A stretch of 18,385 nt of DNA from contig JBFMHA010000076.1 in the NCBI GenBank assembly GCA_040753075.1, positions 1 through 18,385 on the forward strand. Direction: 5' to 3'. The notes beneath the pieces were generated by a model, which was not told the origin of the DNA, searched no databases, and saw nothing but the letters and a program-made list of their open reading frames with translations. Of the stretch, positions 7,662 through 18,344 are shown in pieces; position 1 is the first letter of the stretch; every line of letters begins with the position of its first letter. The DNA comes from UBA6814 sp040753075 (GTDB taxonomy: Bacteria > Desulfobacterota > Desulfovibrionia > Desulfovibrionales > Desulfovibrionaceae). The position numbers and the translations under genes are program-made.

Positions 7662-7690
7662 AGGATAGACGAATTCCGGCATGAAGTGAA
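7662..7690 (-). promoter_or_regulatory. Candidate sigma70-type promoter for the minus-strand sensor gene
   Basis: Read on the minus strand, TTCACT (7690-7685) is followed after 17 nt by TATCCT (7667-7662), about 38 nt upstream of the ATG at 7624. Each box matches four of six consensus bases and the spacing is ideal. It is a pattern match only. Confidence 0.4.
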
Positions 7691-7754
7691 CACGTTGGGG
7701 CCGGCCTTGCGCCGTTTCGCGGAGGGGATGCGTGTCGGTTATTCCGCGCCGGCC

Positions 7755-7783
7755 TGGACTCGGGCAGTGGTTTCGGATAGATA
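7755..7783 (+). promoter_or_regulatory. Candidate sigma70-type promoter for the plus-strand sensor kinase
   Basis: TGGACT at 7755-7760 and TAGATA at 7778-7783 are spaced by 17 nt, about 70 nt upstream of the start at 7854. The -35 box matches four of six consensus bases and the -10 box three. It sits in the 229-nt gap between the divergent sensors, in the most A/T-rich patch of that gap. Weak evidence. Confidence 0.3.
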
Positions 7784-7853
7784 TGAGAAAGATGGGCCTG
7801 TCCGGCGTCGCGCCGGGGCGCGGGCTGTCGCGCAGAGCACAGGGAGGTCCGGG

Positions 7854-10808
<2,955 letters not shown>

Positions 10809-10819
10809 GGACGGGGAGT

Positions 10820-10849
10820 GAAGCGGGCGGCTCGCGAGCCGCCCGCTTC
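10820..10849. terminator. Terminator hairpin between the sensor kinase and aroC
   Basis: GAAGCGGGCGGCTC (10820-10833) and its exact complement (10836-10849) form a 14-bp stem around GC, followed by GTTTCTCC on the plus strand. It lies 11 nt after the kinase stop and 14 nt from the convergent aroC stop, so it is well placed as a rho-independent terminator for the kinase and possibly for both genes. The U-tract is short. Confidence 0.75.
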
Positions 10850-10863
10850 GTTTCTCCGCCTTC

Positions 10864-11913
10864 CTAGATTCTCTTCTGCAGCAGCAGGAAATCCGCCAGG
10901 GTCAGCGCGGCCATGGCCTTGAGCACCGGCACGATGCGGGGGATGGCGCAGACGTCGTGGCGGCCGGGGGTGCTGATGGCGGCGGGCCGGCCGTCGGTGG
11001 TGACGGTCTGCTGCGCGATGGCGATGGAGGGGATGGGCTTCACCGCGGCCCGGGCGATGATGGGCGCGCCGCTGGAGATGCCGCCCAGGATGCCGCCCGC
11101 GTTGTTGCTGGCGAAGCCCCCGGGGATGATGGGGTCGTTGTTGGCGCTGCCGGTGGTCCGGGCCGCGGCGACGCCGGCCCCGATCTCCACCGCCTTGACC
11201 GCGCCCACGCCCATGAGGGCGTAGGCCAGCCGGGCGTCGAGCTTGTCGAACACCGGCTCGCCCAGGCCCGCGGGAACGCCCCGGGCCTCGATCTGGACGA
11301 TGCCGCCCAGGGAGTCGCCCGCGGACTTGGCCTCGCGGACGCGCGCCTCCCACCTGGCGGGCGCGTCCGGGTCCGGGCTGAAGAAGGCCCGGTCCTGCGC
11401 CCCGTCCGGGTCCGTCGGATCGGCGGGGACGCCGCCCAGCTCCAGGGTGTAGGCCAGGACCGAGACGCCGCTGCGGGCCAGCAGGGCCAGGGCGATGGCC
11501 CCCCCGGCGACCCGGGACACGGTCTCCCGGCCCGAGGAGCGGCCGCCACCGCGGTAGTCGCGCACCCCGTACTTGGCCTGGAAGGTCAGGTCCGCGTGCC
11601 CCGGCCGGAAGAGGTCCTTGATGGCGGAGTAGTCCGCGGAGCGGTGGTCCCGGTTCTCGATGTGGAAGGCGATGGGGGTTCCGGTGGTCTTTCCTTCGAA
11701 CACGCCCGAGAGCAGGCGCACCGCGTCGGGCTCCTGGCGGGAGGTGGAGGCGAGGCCGCCGCCGGGCTTGCGGCGGTCCAGCTCCTGCTGGATGTCGGCC
11801 TCGGCCAGGGGGATGCCCGGGGGGCATCCGTCCACCACGCCGCCCAGGCCCGGGCCGTGGGACTCGCCGTAGGTGGTGAGCCGGAACAGGGCGCCGAAGG
11901 TGTTGCCGGACAT
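10864..11913 (-). CDS. aroC: Chorismate synthase AroC
   Basis: AroC converts 5-enolpyruvylshikimate 3-phosphate to chorismate using reduced FMN, the last step of the shikimate pathway in the cytoplasm. The 349-residue protein is near the family's usual length. The N-terminus MSGNTFGALFRLTTYGESHG has the conserved GESHG. The FMN/substrate segments DLFRPGHADLTFQAKYGVRD and RGGGRSSGRETVSRVAGG follow at about 103-142, and SNNAGGILGGISSGAP near the C-terminal third completes the signature. The ATG 11913-11911 lies 3 nt after the thiC stop, with an AAGGAAT site inside the thiC end, so expression is probably coupled to thiC. It converges with the sensor kinase across a terminator. Confidence 0.96.
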   Translation of the reverse strand: MSGNTFGALFRLTTYGESHGPGLGGVVDGCPPGIPLAEADIQQELDRRKPGGGLASTSRQEPDAVRLLSGVFEGKTTGTPIAFHIENRDHRSADYSAIKDLFRPGHADLTFQAKYGVRDYRGGGRSSGRETVSRVAGGAIALALLARSGVSVLAYTLELGGVPADPTDPDGAQDRAFFSPDPDAPARWEARVREAKSAGDSLGGIVQIEARGVPAGLGEPVFDKLDARLAYALMGVGAVKAVEIGAGVAAARTTGSANNDPIIPGGFASNNAGGILGGISSGAPIIARAAVKPIPSIAIAQQTVTTDGRPAAISTPGRHDVCAIPRIVPVLKAMAALTLADFLLLQKRI

Positions 11914-11916
11914 GGG

Positions 11917-13206
11917 CTATTCCTTTGGTTTGGCGGCCTCGCGCATGGTGCGCACGGCGCAGAGCTTGCCGCACATGGTGCAGGTGTCCTCGTCGGCCGG
12001 CCGGGAGGACTCGCGGTAGGCGCGGGGCTTTTCCGGGTCCAGGGCCAGGGCGAAGGTGCCCTCCCAGTCCATGGCCGCGCGGGCGCGGGACAGGTCGTCG
12101 TCGCGCTTGCGCGCGCCGGGCAGGCCCTTGGCGACGTCCGCGGCGTGGGCCGCGATCTTGGCGGCCACGATGCCCTCCCGCACGTCGTCCAGGGTGGGCA
12201 GGCGCAGGTGTTCGGCCGGGGTCACGTAGCACAGGAAGTCCGCGCCCGCGGCCGCGGCCACCGCGCCGCCGATGGCCGAGGTGATGTGGTCGTAGCCCGG
12301 GGCCGCGTCCGTGACCAGGGGGCCGAGCACGTAGAAGGGCGCGCCCGAGCACAGCCGCTTCTGGAAGGTCACGTTGGCCGCGATCTCGTTGAGGGCCATG
12401 TGGCCGGGCCCCTCGATCATGACCTGGACCCCGCGCTCCCAGGCCTGGCGGGTGAGTTCGCCCAGGGTGATGAGCTCGTCCACCTGGGGGCCGTCGGTGG
12501 CGTCGTGCAGGCAGCCGGGCCGGCAGCCGTCGCCCAGGCTCAGGGTGAGGTCGAACTCCAGGCAGAGGTCGAGCAGCCGCTCGTAGTGCTCGTAGAAGGG
12601 GTTCTCCTTCCCGGTGTGGCGCATCCAGGCGTAGAGCAGGGAGCCGCCGCGGGACACGATGGACATGATGCGGTCGCTCTTGTCCAGGCGCTCGGCCGCG
12701 GCCCGGGTGAGGCCGGCGTGGATGGTGAGGAAGTCCACCCCGTCCTCGGCGTGGGCGCGCACGGTGTCGAACAGGTCGTCCACGGACAGGCGGGTGACGT
12801 CGGCCTGGGCCTTGGCCACCGCGTCGTAGACCGGGACCGTGCCCACGGGCGCGGGGCACTCGGCCAGCAGCCGGCGGCGGAAGGCGCGGGTGTCGCCGGC
12901 GCAGGACAGGTCCATGATGGCCTCCACGCCCATGGCCAGGGAGAGGCGGACCTTGGCCAGCTCGGTCTCGAAGTCGGCGCAGTCCGAGGACACGCCCAGG
13001 TTCACGTTGATCTTGGTGCGCATGCCGGCCCCGATGCCCTGGGGGTCGAGGGTGGCGTGGCTCCGGTTGCAGGGGATGACCGCGGTTCCGGCCGCGAGCA
13101 GGGCCTGGAGGTCTGCGGGCTTGAGGCCTTCCTTGGCGGCCACGGCCTGCATCTGGGGGGTGAGGACGCCGCGGCGGGCGGCCTGCATCTGGGTCATGAA
13201 GGTCAT
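11917..13206 (-). CDS. thiC: Phosphomethylpyrimidine synthase ThiC (short form)
   Basis: ThiC is a radical SAM enzyme that rearranges aminoimidazole ribotide to HMP phosphate, the thiamine pyrimidine. This is the short form of 429 residues, lacking the N-terminal extension of the E. coli enzyme (about 630). Conserved segments are MRTKINVNLGVSSDCADFE (about 62-80), GTVPVYDA, DGVDFLTIHAGL, SRGGSLLYAWM, SLGDGCRPGC, EGPGHMALNEIAAN, LGPLVTDAAPGYDHITSAIG and CYVTPAEHLRLP. The C-terminal cluster cysteines are C409, C412 and C416 (CTMCGKLC, CX2CX3C). Start ATG 13206 follows AAGGAG. The stop is 3 nt before aroC. The paralogue BzaF (5-hydroxybenzimidazole synthase) is a lower-probability alternative; GTVPVY and overall similarity favour ThiC. 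No TPP riboswitch is recognisable upstream. Confidence 0.87.
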   Translation of the reverse strand: MTFMTQMQAARRGVLTPQMQAVAAKEGLKPADLQALLAAGTAVIPCNRSHATLDPQGIGAGMRTKINVNLGVSSDCADFETELAKVRLSLAMGVEAIMDLSCAGDTRAFRRRLLAECPAPVGTVPVYDAVAKAQADVTRLSVDDLFDTVRAHAEDGVDFLTIHAGLTRAAAERLDKSDRIMSIVSRGGSLLYAWMRHTGKENPFYEHYERLLDLCLEFDLTLSLGDGCRPGCLHDATDGPQVDELITLGELTRQAWERGVQVMIEGPGHMALNEIAANVTFQKRLCSGAPFYVLGPLVTDAAPGYDHITSAIGGAVAAAAGADFLCYVTPAEHLRLPTLDDVREGIVAAKIAAHAADVAKGLPGARKRDDDLSRARAAMDWEGTFALALDPEKPRAYRESSRPADEDTCTMCGKLCAVRTMREAAKPKE

Positions 13207-13247
13207 GGGAGCTCCTTGGCGCCCGGGCGCGCCGGGCCATATGGCGT

Positions 13248-13276
13248 CCGGCGCGGCGGCCTCGCCGCCGCGCCGG
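13248..13276. terminator. Perfect 13-bp hairpin between the RND gene and thiC
   Basis: CCGGCGCGGCGGC (13248-13260) and its exact complement (13264-13276) surround a 3-nt loop. On the minus strand it begins 38 nt after the RND stop and ends about 41 nt before the thiC start. There is no U-tract on the minus strand, so it may be an attenuator, an RNA-stabilising stem or a weak terminator of the efflux transcript. A second GC-rich palindrome (GCGCCCGGGCGC, near 13220-13231) lies closer to the thiC ribosome binding site. Confidence 0.45.
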
Positions 13277-13313
13277 GTTTCCCCTGCGTAGCAGACTCGG
13301 GAGGGAAAGGGAA

Positions 13314-16300
13314 TCACGCAGCCGGAGGACGTTCGGCGGCGCGGCGCTCCCGGCGCCGGGCCAGGCGCTCCTTGAGGCCCATGAGCAGCTCCCACTGCAC
13401 GGGCACCACGCAGATGTTGAGCACCGTGGCCGTGACCAGGCCGGTGACGAAGGTGGAGGCCATGGCGCCCCAGACCAGGGAGTAGCGGGGGAAGCCCACG
13501 GCCATGGGCAGGAGCCCCAGCACGGTGGTGAGGGTGGTGAGCAGGATGGGCCGCAGCCGCACCCGCACCGCGTCCAGGACGGCCTCGCGCCGGGTCGCGC
13601 CGGCGCGGTAGCGGGCGTTGATGAAGTCCACCAGCACGATGGCGTCGTTGACCACCACCCCGGCCACGCCCACGGTGGCGATGAAGCTGTTGATGGTGAA
13701 CAGGGTCTGGGTCAGGAGCTTGCCGAACACGATGCCGATGACCGAGAACACGATGGAGGACAGGATGATGGCCGGCTGCAGGTAGGACTGGAACTGGGTG
13801 GCCAGGATGGCGAAGATGAGCAGCACCGAGATGCCGAAGGCGTACGCCAGGGAGGTGTAGGAGCGCCGGGTGTCCTCGAACTCGCCGCCGAAGGCGATGC
13901 CCGCCCCCGGGAAGCGCGAGCGCACGGTCTGGTAGTGGTCCTGGATGGCCCTGACCACGGTCGGGGTGGAGGCCGGAGCCCCGGGCTTCAGGTTGGCGGT
14001 GATGGTGATGGAGCGCTGGCCCTCGTAGCGGTTGAGCTGGCCGGGCTCGGCGTAGAGGGAGGGGGCGACCACGTCGGCCAGGCGCACCGGGCCGGCGGGG
14101 TGCTCCAGCACCGGGGTGCGCAGGGCGTCCTGGGGCGCGGCCAGGGAGGCCCTGGCCACGGTGAGCTTGAGGTCGATCTCCTCGTCCTCGGCCCGGTACT
14201 TGCCCAGGTAGCGGCCGTCGAGCACCGCGCCGGCCAGGGCCGCGGCCTGGCCGGCGGTGACGCCCATCTCCGCGGCCTTCCTCTCCCGGACCTCCATGCG
14301 GAAGACCCGGTGCGGCCGGCCCCGGTCGTCCTCGAGCTGCTCCAGGTGGGGTCCCAGGTCGGGGGCGCCGCGGATGAAGGCCATGAGCTCGGCGGCCAGG
14401 GCGTCCACGCTGGCCGTGTCCGCGCCCACCACCCGCACGTTCACGTCCTTGCCCGCGGGCGGCCCGTCCTTCTCGGGCCGCACCTTGACCGTGAAGCCGT
14501 CGACCGCGAACCGTTCGGCGATGCGCCGGGTCATGGACTCCAGGTGGGCCTGGGGGTCGTTGGCGGGATAGTCGGCGAAGCGCTGCAGGTCCGCGGTGGG
14601 CAGGGTGACGATGACCGTGCCCACGTTGTGGCCGAAGATCTCCTCGTAGTCCTCGTTCACGTAGAAGCCGGCGTAGCCCTGGGCGGTGCGGGCCATGCCC
14701 GGCCCGTCCTCCATGACCATGCGGGAGACGGCCTTGAGCCGGTCCGAGACCTCGCTGATGGGGGTGGCCGCCGGGCCTTCCAGGGTCACGTAGTAGAGCC
14801 GGTAGTCGTCCGGGAAGAACTGGATGGGGATGAGCCGGGCCTGGCCGGTGAGGGACAGGACCATGGCGGCCAGGGCCGCGAAGAAGGCCAGCATCACGGC
14901 CACGCTGCTGCCGACGCGGTGGCGGGTGGTGAAGCGCACCAGGCGGTCGGCCACCGCCCGGGCGGCGCGCATGCCGGCGTTCTCCCCCGTCTCCTCGCGG
15001 CGGATGGCCGCGCCGTTGCGCGGGCCCCAGTCCAGGAAGTGGATGGGCGCCAGGAACATGCACTCGAAGAGCGAGGCGGCCAGGGCGAAGGACACGGCCT
15101 TGGGGACCAGGGCGAAGAATTCGCCGGTGGAGCCGGTCATGATGAGCATGGGCAGGAAGGCGGCCACGGTGGTGGCGGTGGCGGAGATGACCGGCACGAT
15201 GACCTCGGCCGCGCCGTCCACCACGGCCTCGCGCAGGGGCTTGCCCTCCTGCGCGTGGCGGAAGATGTTCTCCACCACCACGATGGCGTCGTCCACGATG
15301 ATGCCCGAGACCAGCACGAAGGAGAACAGGGTGATCTCGTTCAGGGAGTTGCCCGTGGCGTGCATCACCACCATGGTGGTGAGGAAGGAGAAGGGGATGC
15401 CGACCACGATGAGGCCGGCGTTGCGCACGCCCATGAAGTACCAGATGACCAGGGACACCAGGAGCACGCCCACCACCAGGTTCCAGCCCAGGGTGTCCAT
15501 GGAGTCCCGGATGTAGGTGGTGGAGTCCTGGGTGAGGACCGGGTCCACGCCCTCCCGGGCCAGGACCGGCCGGAACTCCTCCACCACCCGGTCCACCTCC
15601 CGGGCGATGTCCAGGGCGTTGGACTCGGGGGTCTTGATGACCTGCAGGGTCACGCAGTCGCGGCCGTTGACCGAGGCGACGACGTGGGGGTCGCGGTAGG
15701 CGAGGCGGGCGTCGGCGATGACGTCGGCCACGGTGACCAGGGAGCCGTCCGCGTCGCGGCGGATGACGGTCCGCACCACCTGCTCCCGGTCGCGGAAGCG
15801 CTGGTCCACCCGGACCACGAACTCGCCCGAGGGGTCGGTGAAGTCGCCGGCCGGGATGTGGCGGTTGGCGTCCTGGAGGGCCGCGGCCGCCTGGTCGAAG
15901 GTCACGCCGCGGGAGGCCATGCGCTCCGGGTCCAGGGTCACGTGGAACTCGCGGGCGTACTCGCCCTGGAGCTTGACCTCCTTGACCCCGGGGATCAGGG
16001 ACAGGGGGACCTTCATCTCCTTGGCCATGAGGGTGAGGGCGCGGTTGGCGCGGTCCCCGGCCAGGTTCACGCTGACCACGGGCAGCCAGTCGTCCACGGT
16101 GATCATGTTGAAGCGGGGCGGGTCCGCCTGTTCGGGCAGGTCCTTGAGCACGGACAGGACCTTGAAGCGCAGTTCGTCGTAGAGGGCCTCGTAGTCCGAG
16201 TCGTCCACGAACTTGACCACCACCTGGGAGCGCTCGCGGAAGGAGGCGGCGCGCACGAACTCCACGTTCTCCACGTCCTCGATGGCGTCCTCGATCTTGC

Positions 16301-16496
16301 GGGTGACCAGGGCCTCCACGTCCTGGGGCGAGGCCCCGGGATAGTAGGTGGAGATGAAGACCTTGCCGAAGTTCACCGCCGGGTAGCGCTCCACCGGCGA
16401 GGTGAGCAGGGCGTAGGCCCCGGCCGCCATGAGCCCGGCGAAGACCAGGTTGAGGAGCACGTGCTGGGCCAGGGTGAAGCGGACAAAGGCGCGCAT
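13314..16496 (-). CDS. RND-family efflux transporter, inner-membrane subunit (AcrB/HAE-like)
   Basis: This 1060-residue proton-driven RND pump has the family's usual length of 1000-1060. TM helix 1 lies at about 12-31. A first periplasmic loop (about 35-335) starts with VERYPAVNFGKVFISTYYPGAS. A membrane block (about 336-500) contains the proton-relay pair D402/D403 in SGIIVDDAIVVVENIF. A second periplasmic loop and a last membrane block follow, with VNDAIVLVDFINARY and TTLTTVLGLLPMAVGF. Start ATG 16496 follows GGAGAA. It is the third gene of a minus-strand unit with the TetR regulator and the adaptor at 16575-17582; the gap to the adaptor is 78 nt. Drugs, metals or lipids could be substrates; sequence alone does not decide. 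No channel (TolC-like) gene is present in the window. Confidence 0.94.
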   Translation of the reverse strand: MRAFVRFTLAQHVLLNLVFAGLMAAGAYALLTSPVERYPAVNFGKVFISTYYPGASPQDVEALVTRKIEDAIEDVENVEFVRAASFRERSQVVVKFVDDSDYEALYDELRFKVLSVLKDLPEQADPPRFNMITVDDWLPVVSVNLAGDRANRALTLMAKEMKVPLSLIPGVKEVKLQGEYAREFHVTLDPERMASRGVTFDQAAAALQDANRHIPAGDFTDPSGEFVVRVDQRFRDREQVVRTVIRRDADGSLVTVADVIADARLAYRDPHVVASVNGRDCVTLQVIKTPESNALDIAREVDRVVEEFRPVLAREGVDPVLTQDSTTYIRDSMDTLGWNLVVGVLLVSLVIWYFMGVRNAGLIVVGIPFSFLTTMVVMHATGNSLNEITLFSFVLVSGIIVDDAIVVVENIFRHAQEGKPLREAVVDGAAEVIVPVISATATTVAAFLPMLIMTGSTGEFFALVPKAVSFALAASLFECMFLAPIHFLDWGPRNGAAIRREETGENAGMRAARAVADRLVRFTTRHRVGSSVAVMLAFFAALAAMVLSLTGQARLIPIQFFPDDYRLYYVTLEGPAATPISEVSDRLKAVSRMVMEDGPGMARTAQGYAGFYVNEDYEEIFGHNVGTVIVTLPTADLQRFADYPANDPQAHLESMTRRIAERFAVDGFTVKVRPEKDGPPAGKDVNVRVVGADTASVDALAAELMAFIRGAPDLGPHLEQLEDDRGRPHRVFRMEVRERKAAEMGVTAGQAAALAGAVLDGRYLGKYRAEDEEIDLKLTVARASLAAPQDALRTPVLEHPAGPVRLADVVAPSLYAEPGQLNRYEGQRSITITANLKPGAPASTPTVVRAIQDHYQTVRSRFPGAGIAFGGEFEDTRRSYTSLAYAFGISVLLIFAILATQFQSYLQPAIILSSIVFSVIGIVFGKLLTQTLFTINSFIATVGVAGVVVNDAIVLVDFINARYRAGATRREAVLDAVRVRLRPILLTTLTTVLGLLPMAVGFPRYSLVWGAMASTFVTGLVTATVLNICVVPVQWELLMGLKERLARRRERRAAERPPAA

Positions 16497-16574
16497 GGCT
16501 TGTTCTCCAGTCCCGGAGCGCGGTCGGGCGCCCCGGGGGAATCGTGTCGTCGCCGGCCGGGCGCCGGCCCGGGG

Positions 16575-17582
16575 TCAGTTCCCGGCGCCGAGCCGGAAGC
16601 GGTCCCCGGGCCTGAGGCCGTGGTTGGCCACCCGGACCAGGCCGTCGGCGGTGCGGTCCAGGAGCACCACGGGCACGCGCCCGCCGTCCTCGCGCACCAG
16701 GAAGTGCTCGTCGTAGCGCCGGTGCAGGGCGGCCTCGGGCAGCAGCACGGCCCCGGCCTCGTCGGGGATGGTGAGGGCCAGGCGCACCCGCAGGCCGCCG
16801 CGGCGTTCGGGGATGTCGCCGTCCAGGGCCAGGTCCAGGTCGGTCTTGCGGGTCTCGGGATCGAAGGCCGGGGAGGTGCGGTACACCGCGGCGGGCACGG
16901 TGAGGCCCAGGTCCGGGAGCTCGGCCCGGAGGTCCTTGCCCGCGCGGCGCAGGGCGGCCAGCTCCTCGGGGGCCAGGGCCAGGGGGGCCAGGAGCACGGA
17001 GTAGTCGCCGGCCCGGCCCAGGACCTGGCCCGCGGCCACCCACTGGCCGGGCTCCACGTCGCGGCGCATGATGCGCCAGCCGGGAGGGGCCTTGACCGTG
17101 GAGCGGGAGACCACCTCGGCCAGGCGCCTCTCCTCGACCCGGAGCGCGGCGAGCTGGTGGCGGGCCGCGTCCAGGTCCTGCTCCAGCCGGTCCAGGCTGG
17201 CCGGGTCGGCCACGCTCTTGGCCACCAGGGTGCGGTAGCGGCCGGCCTCCTTGTCCAGGTAGGCGGCCAGGGAGGCCAGGCGGGCCTGCTCGGCCCGGTT
17301 CTTCTCCAACTCCAGGGCGGCGAGGGTGGCGTCCAGGCGGGCGAAGGTCCCGTCCCTGCCGATGGCCTGGCCCACCTCGCCGGCCACGGCCAGGACCTTG
17401 CCCGGGTTCTCGGCCGCCAGGTCCATGGCGGCGCGGGCGCGGGTGAAGGCGGTGAGGATCACCTGGCGGCCCGCGGGCCTGGCCTCAGCGAGATCGGGGG
17501 CGATGTCCGCGGCCCGGGCCGGGAGGCCGGAGGCCAGCAGGCCGAGGAGGACGGCGACGGAAAGAAGCTGCTTGGCGTTCAT
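16575..17582 (-). CDS. RND efflux periplasmic adaptor (membrane fusion protein)
   Basis: This 335-residue adaptor would link the RND pump to an outer-membrane channel. It has a Sec signal peptide (LLSVAVLLGLLASGLPARA, cleavage near residue 24-25) and no lipobox cysteine, so it is probably soluble or membrane-associated rather than a lipoprotein. A lipoyl half-motif at about 58-82 (GKVLAVAGEVGQAIGRDGTF) leads to a coiled-coil hairpin (about 85-158, rich in Leu/Ala/Glu). The second half-motif follows (TVKAPPGWRIMRRDVEPGQW, about 162-181), and then a beta-barrel region. The ATG at 17582 lacks a strong ribosome binding site and lies 24 nt after the TetR stop, so it is probably read from the same transcript. 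The coiled coil is shorter than in AcrA-type proteins. The family is confident, the partner channel is unknown. Confidence 0.9.
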   Translation of the reverse strand: MNAKQLLSVAVLLGLLASGLPARAADIAPDLAEARPAGRQVILTAFTRARAAMDLAAENPGKVLAVAGEVGQAIGRDGTFARLDATLAALELEKNRAEQARLASLAAYLDKEAGRYRTLVAKSVADPASLDRLEQDLDAARHQLAALRVEERRLAEVVSRSTVKAPPGWRIMRRDVEPGQWVAAGQVLGRAGDYSVLLAPLALAPEELAALRRAGKDLRAELPDLGLTVPAAVYRTSPAFDPETRKTDLDLALDGDIPERRGGLRVRLALTIPDEAGAVLLPEAALHRRYDEHFLVREDGGRVPVVLLDRTADGLVRVANHGLRPGDRFRLGAGN

Positions 17583-17606
17583 GGCGTTCGGGGGTTGGGG
17601 TGAAGG

Positions 17607-18266
17607 TCAGGAGCGGGCCAGGGAGCGGCGCGCGGCCTCGATGCCGCCCAGGGAGAATCTCAGGACGTGGTCCGCGAAGCCATCCAGGAAGGCGTCCATG
17701 TCCATGCCTTCGGGCGCGGGGCGCAGGCGGCTCGTGATGGGGCCGATGGCGCAGTGGTAAAGGACCTGGGCCACGATGCTGCCGCCGCATCCCCAGACCA
17801 GGTCCTCGGGGGCCTCGGGTCCCAGCATCTCGCGGACCAGGGTGAACAGGACCCTGGCGTCGGGCCGGATGTAGCGGTCCACGATGTGGTCCAGGGCCGG
17901 AGAGGGGTTGGCCATCTCGTGCAGGAAGACCGCGCCCAGTTCGCAGTCGTCGAAGCCTTCGCAGGACTGGTACACGCTGCGCACGAAGGCCCGGACGAAG
18001 GCGGCCAGGCGCTCCTCCGGGGAGCCCACCGCCGGGGTCGCCGCCGCGGCCCGGGGGAGCGCTTCGGAGCCGGCGAACACGAAGTCCAGCACCTCGGCGT
18101 AGAGCTTCTCCTTGGACCCGAAGTGGTAGTTCACCGCGGCCACGTTGGCCCCGGCCCGGGAGCAGATCTCCCGCACCGTGGCCGCGGCGAATCCCTTGGC
18201 CGCGAACACGCTCACCGCGGCGCGGAAGATTTTTTCCTTGGTGTTCAGGGCGTTGTCGTCTGGCAC
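17607..18266 (-). CDS. TetR-family transcriptional regulator (CecR-like)
   Basis: This is a 219-residue TetR-type repressor. The N-terminal helix-turn-helix lies at about 10-58 and has TVREICSRAGANVAAVNYHFGSKEKL. The C-terminal ligand domain resembles the CecR/YbiH type (CELGAVFLHEMANPSPALDHIVDRYIRP). The start is GTG (18266-18264), preceded by a strong GGAGGAGG site; no better ATG exists in frame. It sits immediately upstream of the adaptor and RND genes, which fits autoregulated efflux control. In E. coli, CecR likewise precedes an efflux adaptor gene (ybhG). The inducer is unknown. A candidate palindromic operator lies 27 nt upstream. Confidence 0.92.
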   Translation of the reverse strand: MPDDNALNTKEKIFRAAVSVFAAKGFAAATVREICSRAGANVAAVNYHFGSKEKLYAEVLDFVFAGSEALPRAAAATPAVGSPEERLAAFVRAFVRSVYQSCEGFDDCELGAVFLHEMANPSPALDHIVDRYIRPDARVLFTLVREMLGPEAPEDLVWGCGGSIVAQVLYHCAIGPITSRLRPAPEGMDMDAFLDGFADHVLRFSLGGIEAARRSLARS

Positions 18267-18292
18267 GGGCCTCCTCCGGGGAAAACAAAAGT

Positions 18293-18310
18293 TTCAATCA
18301 ATCGTTTGAA
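18293..18310. promoter_or_regulatory. Candidate operator for the TetR-family regulator
   Basis: TTCAATCAATCGTTTGAA (plus strand) is an 18-nt imperfect palindrome with seven of nine pairs matching and perfect outer 5-bp arms (TTCAA/TTGAA). It lies just upstream of the GTG-started regulator and downstream of a TTGACG -35-like box, so bound repressor would block transcription. Binding is inferred. Confidence 0.55.
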
Positions 18311-18314
18311 TCGA

Positions 18315-18344
18315 GTGTTTGGCACGAAGGCGGACCCGCGTCAA
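18315..18344 (-). promoter_or_regulatory. Possible promoter of the tetR-adaptor-RND unit
   Basis: On the minus strand, TTGACG (18344-18339) matches five of six consensus -35 bases. The only -10 at the right distance is poor (CAAACA or AAACAC, 17-18 nt away). The candidate operator begins right after it, which is the expected place for a repressor site. Low certainty. Confidence 0.3.

Noticed and set aside
13277..13300. Weak similarity of the minus-strand segment TGCTACGCAGGGGAA to the 3' end of a TPP riboswitch
   Set aside because: Only about half the positions agree and the essential CTGAGA element and other stems are missing.
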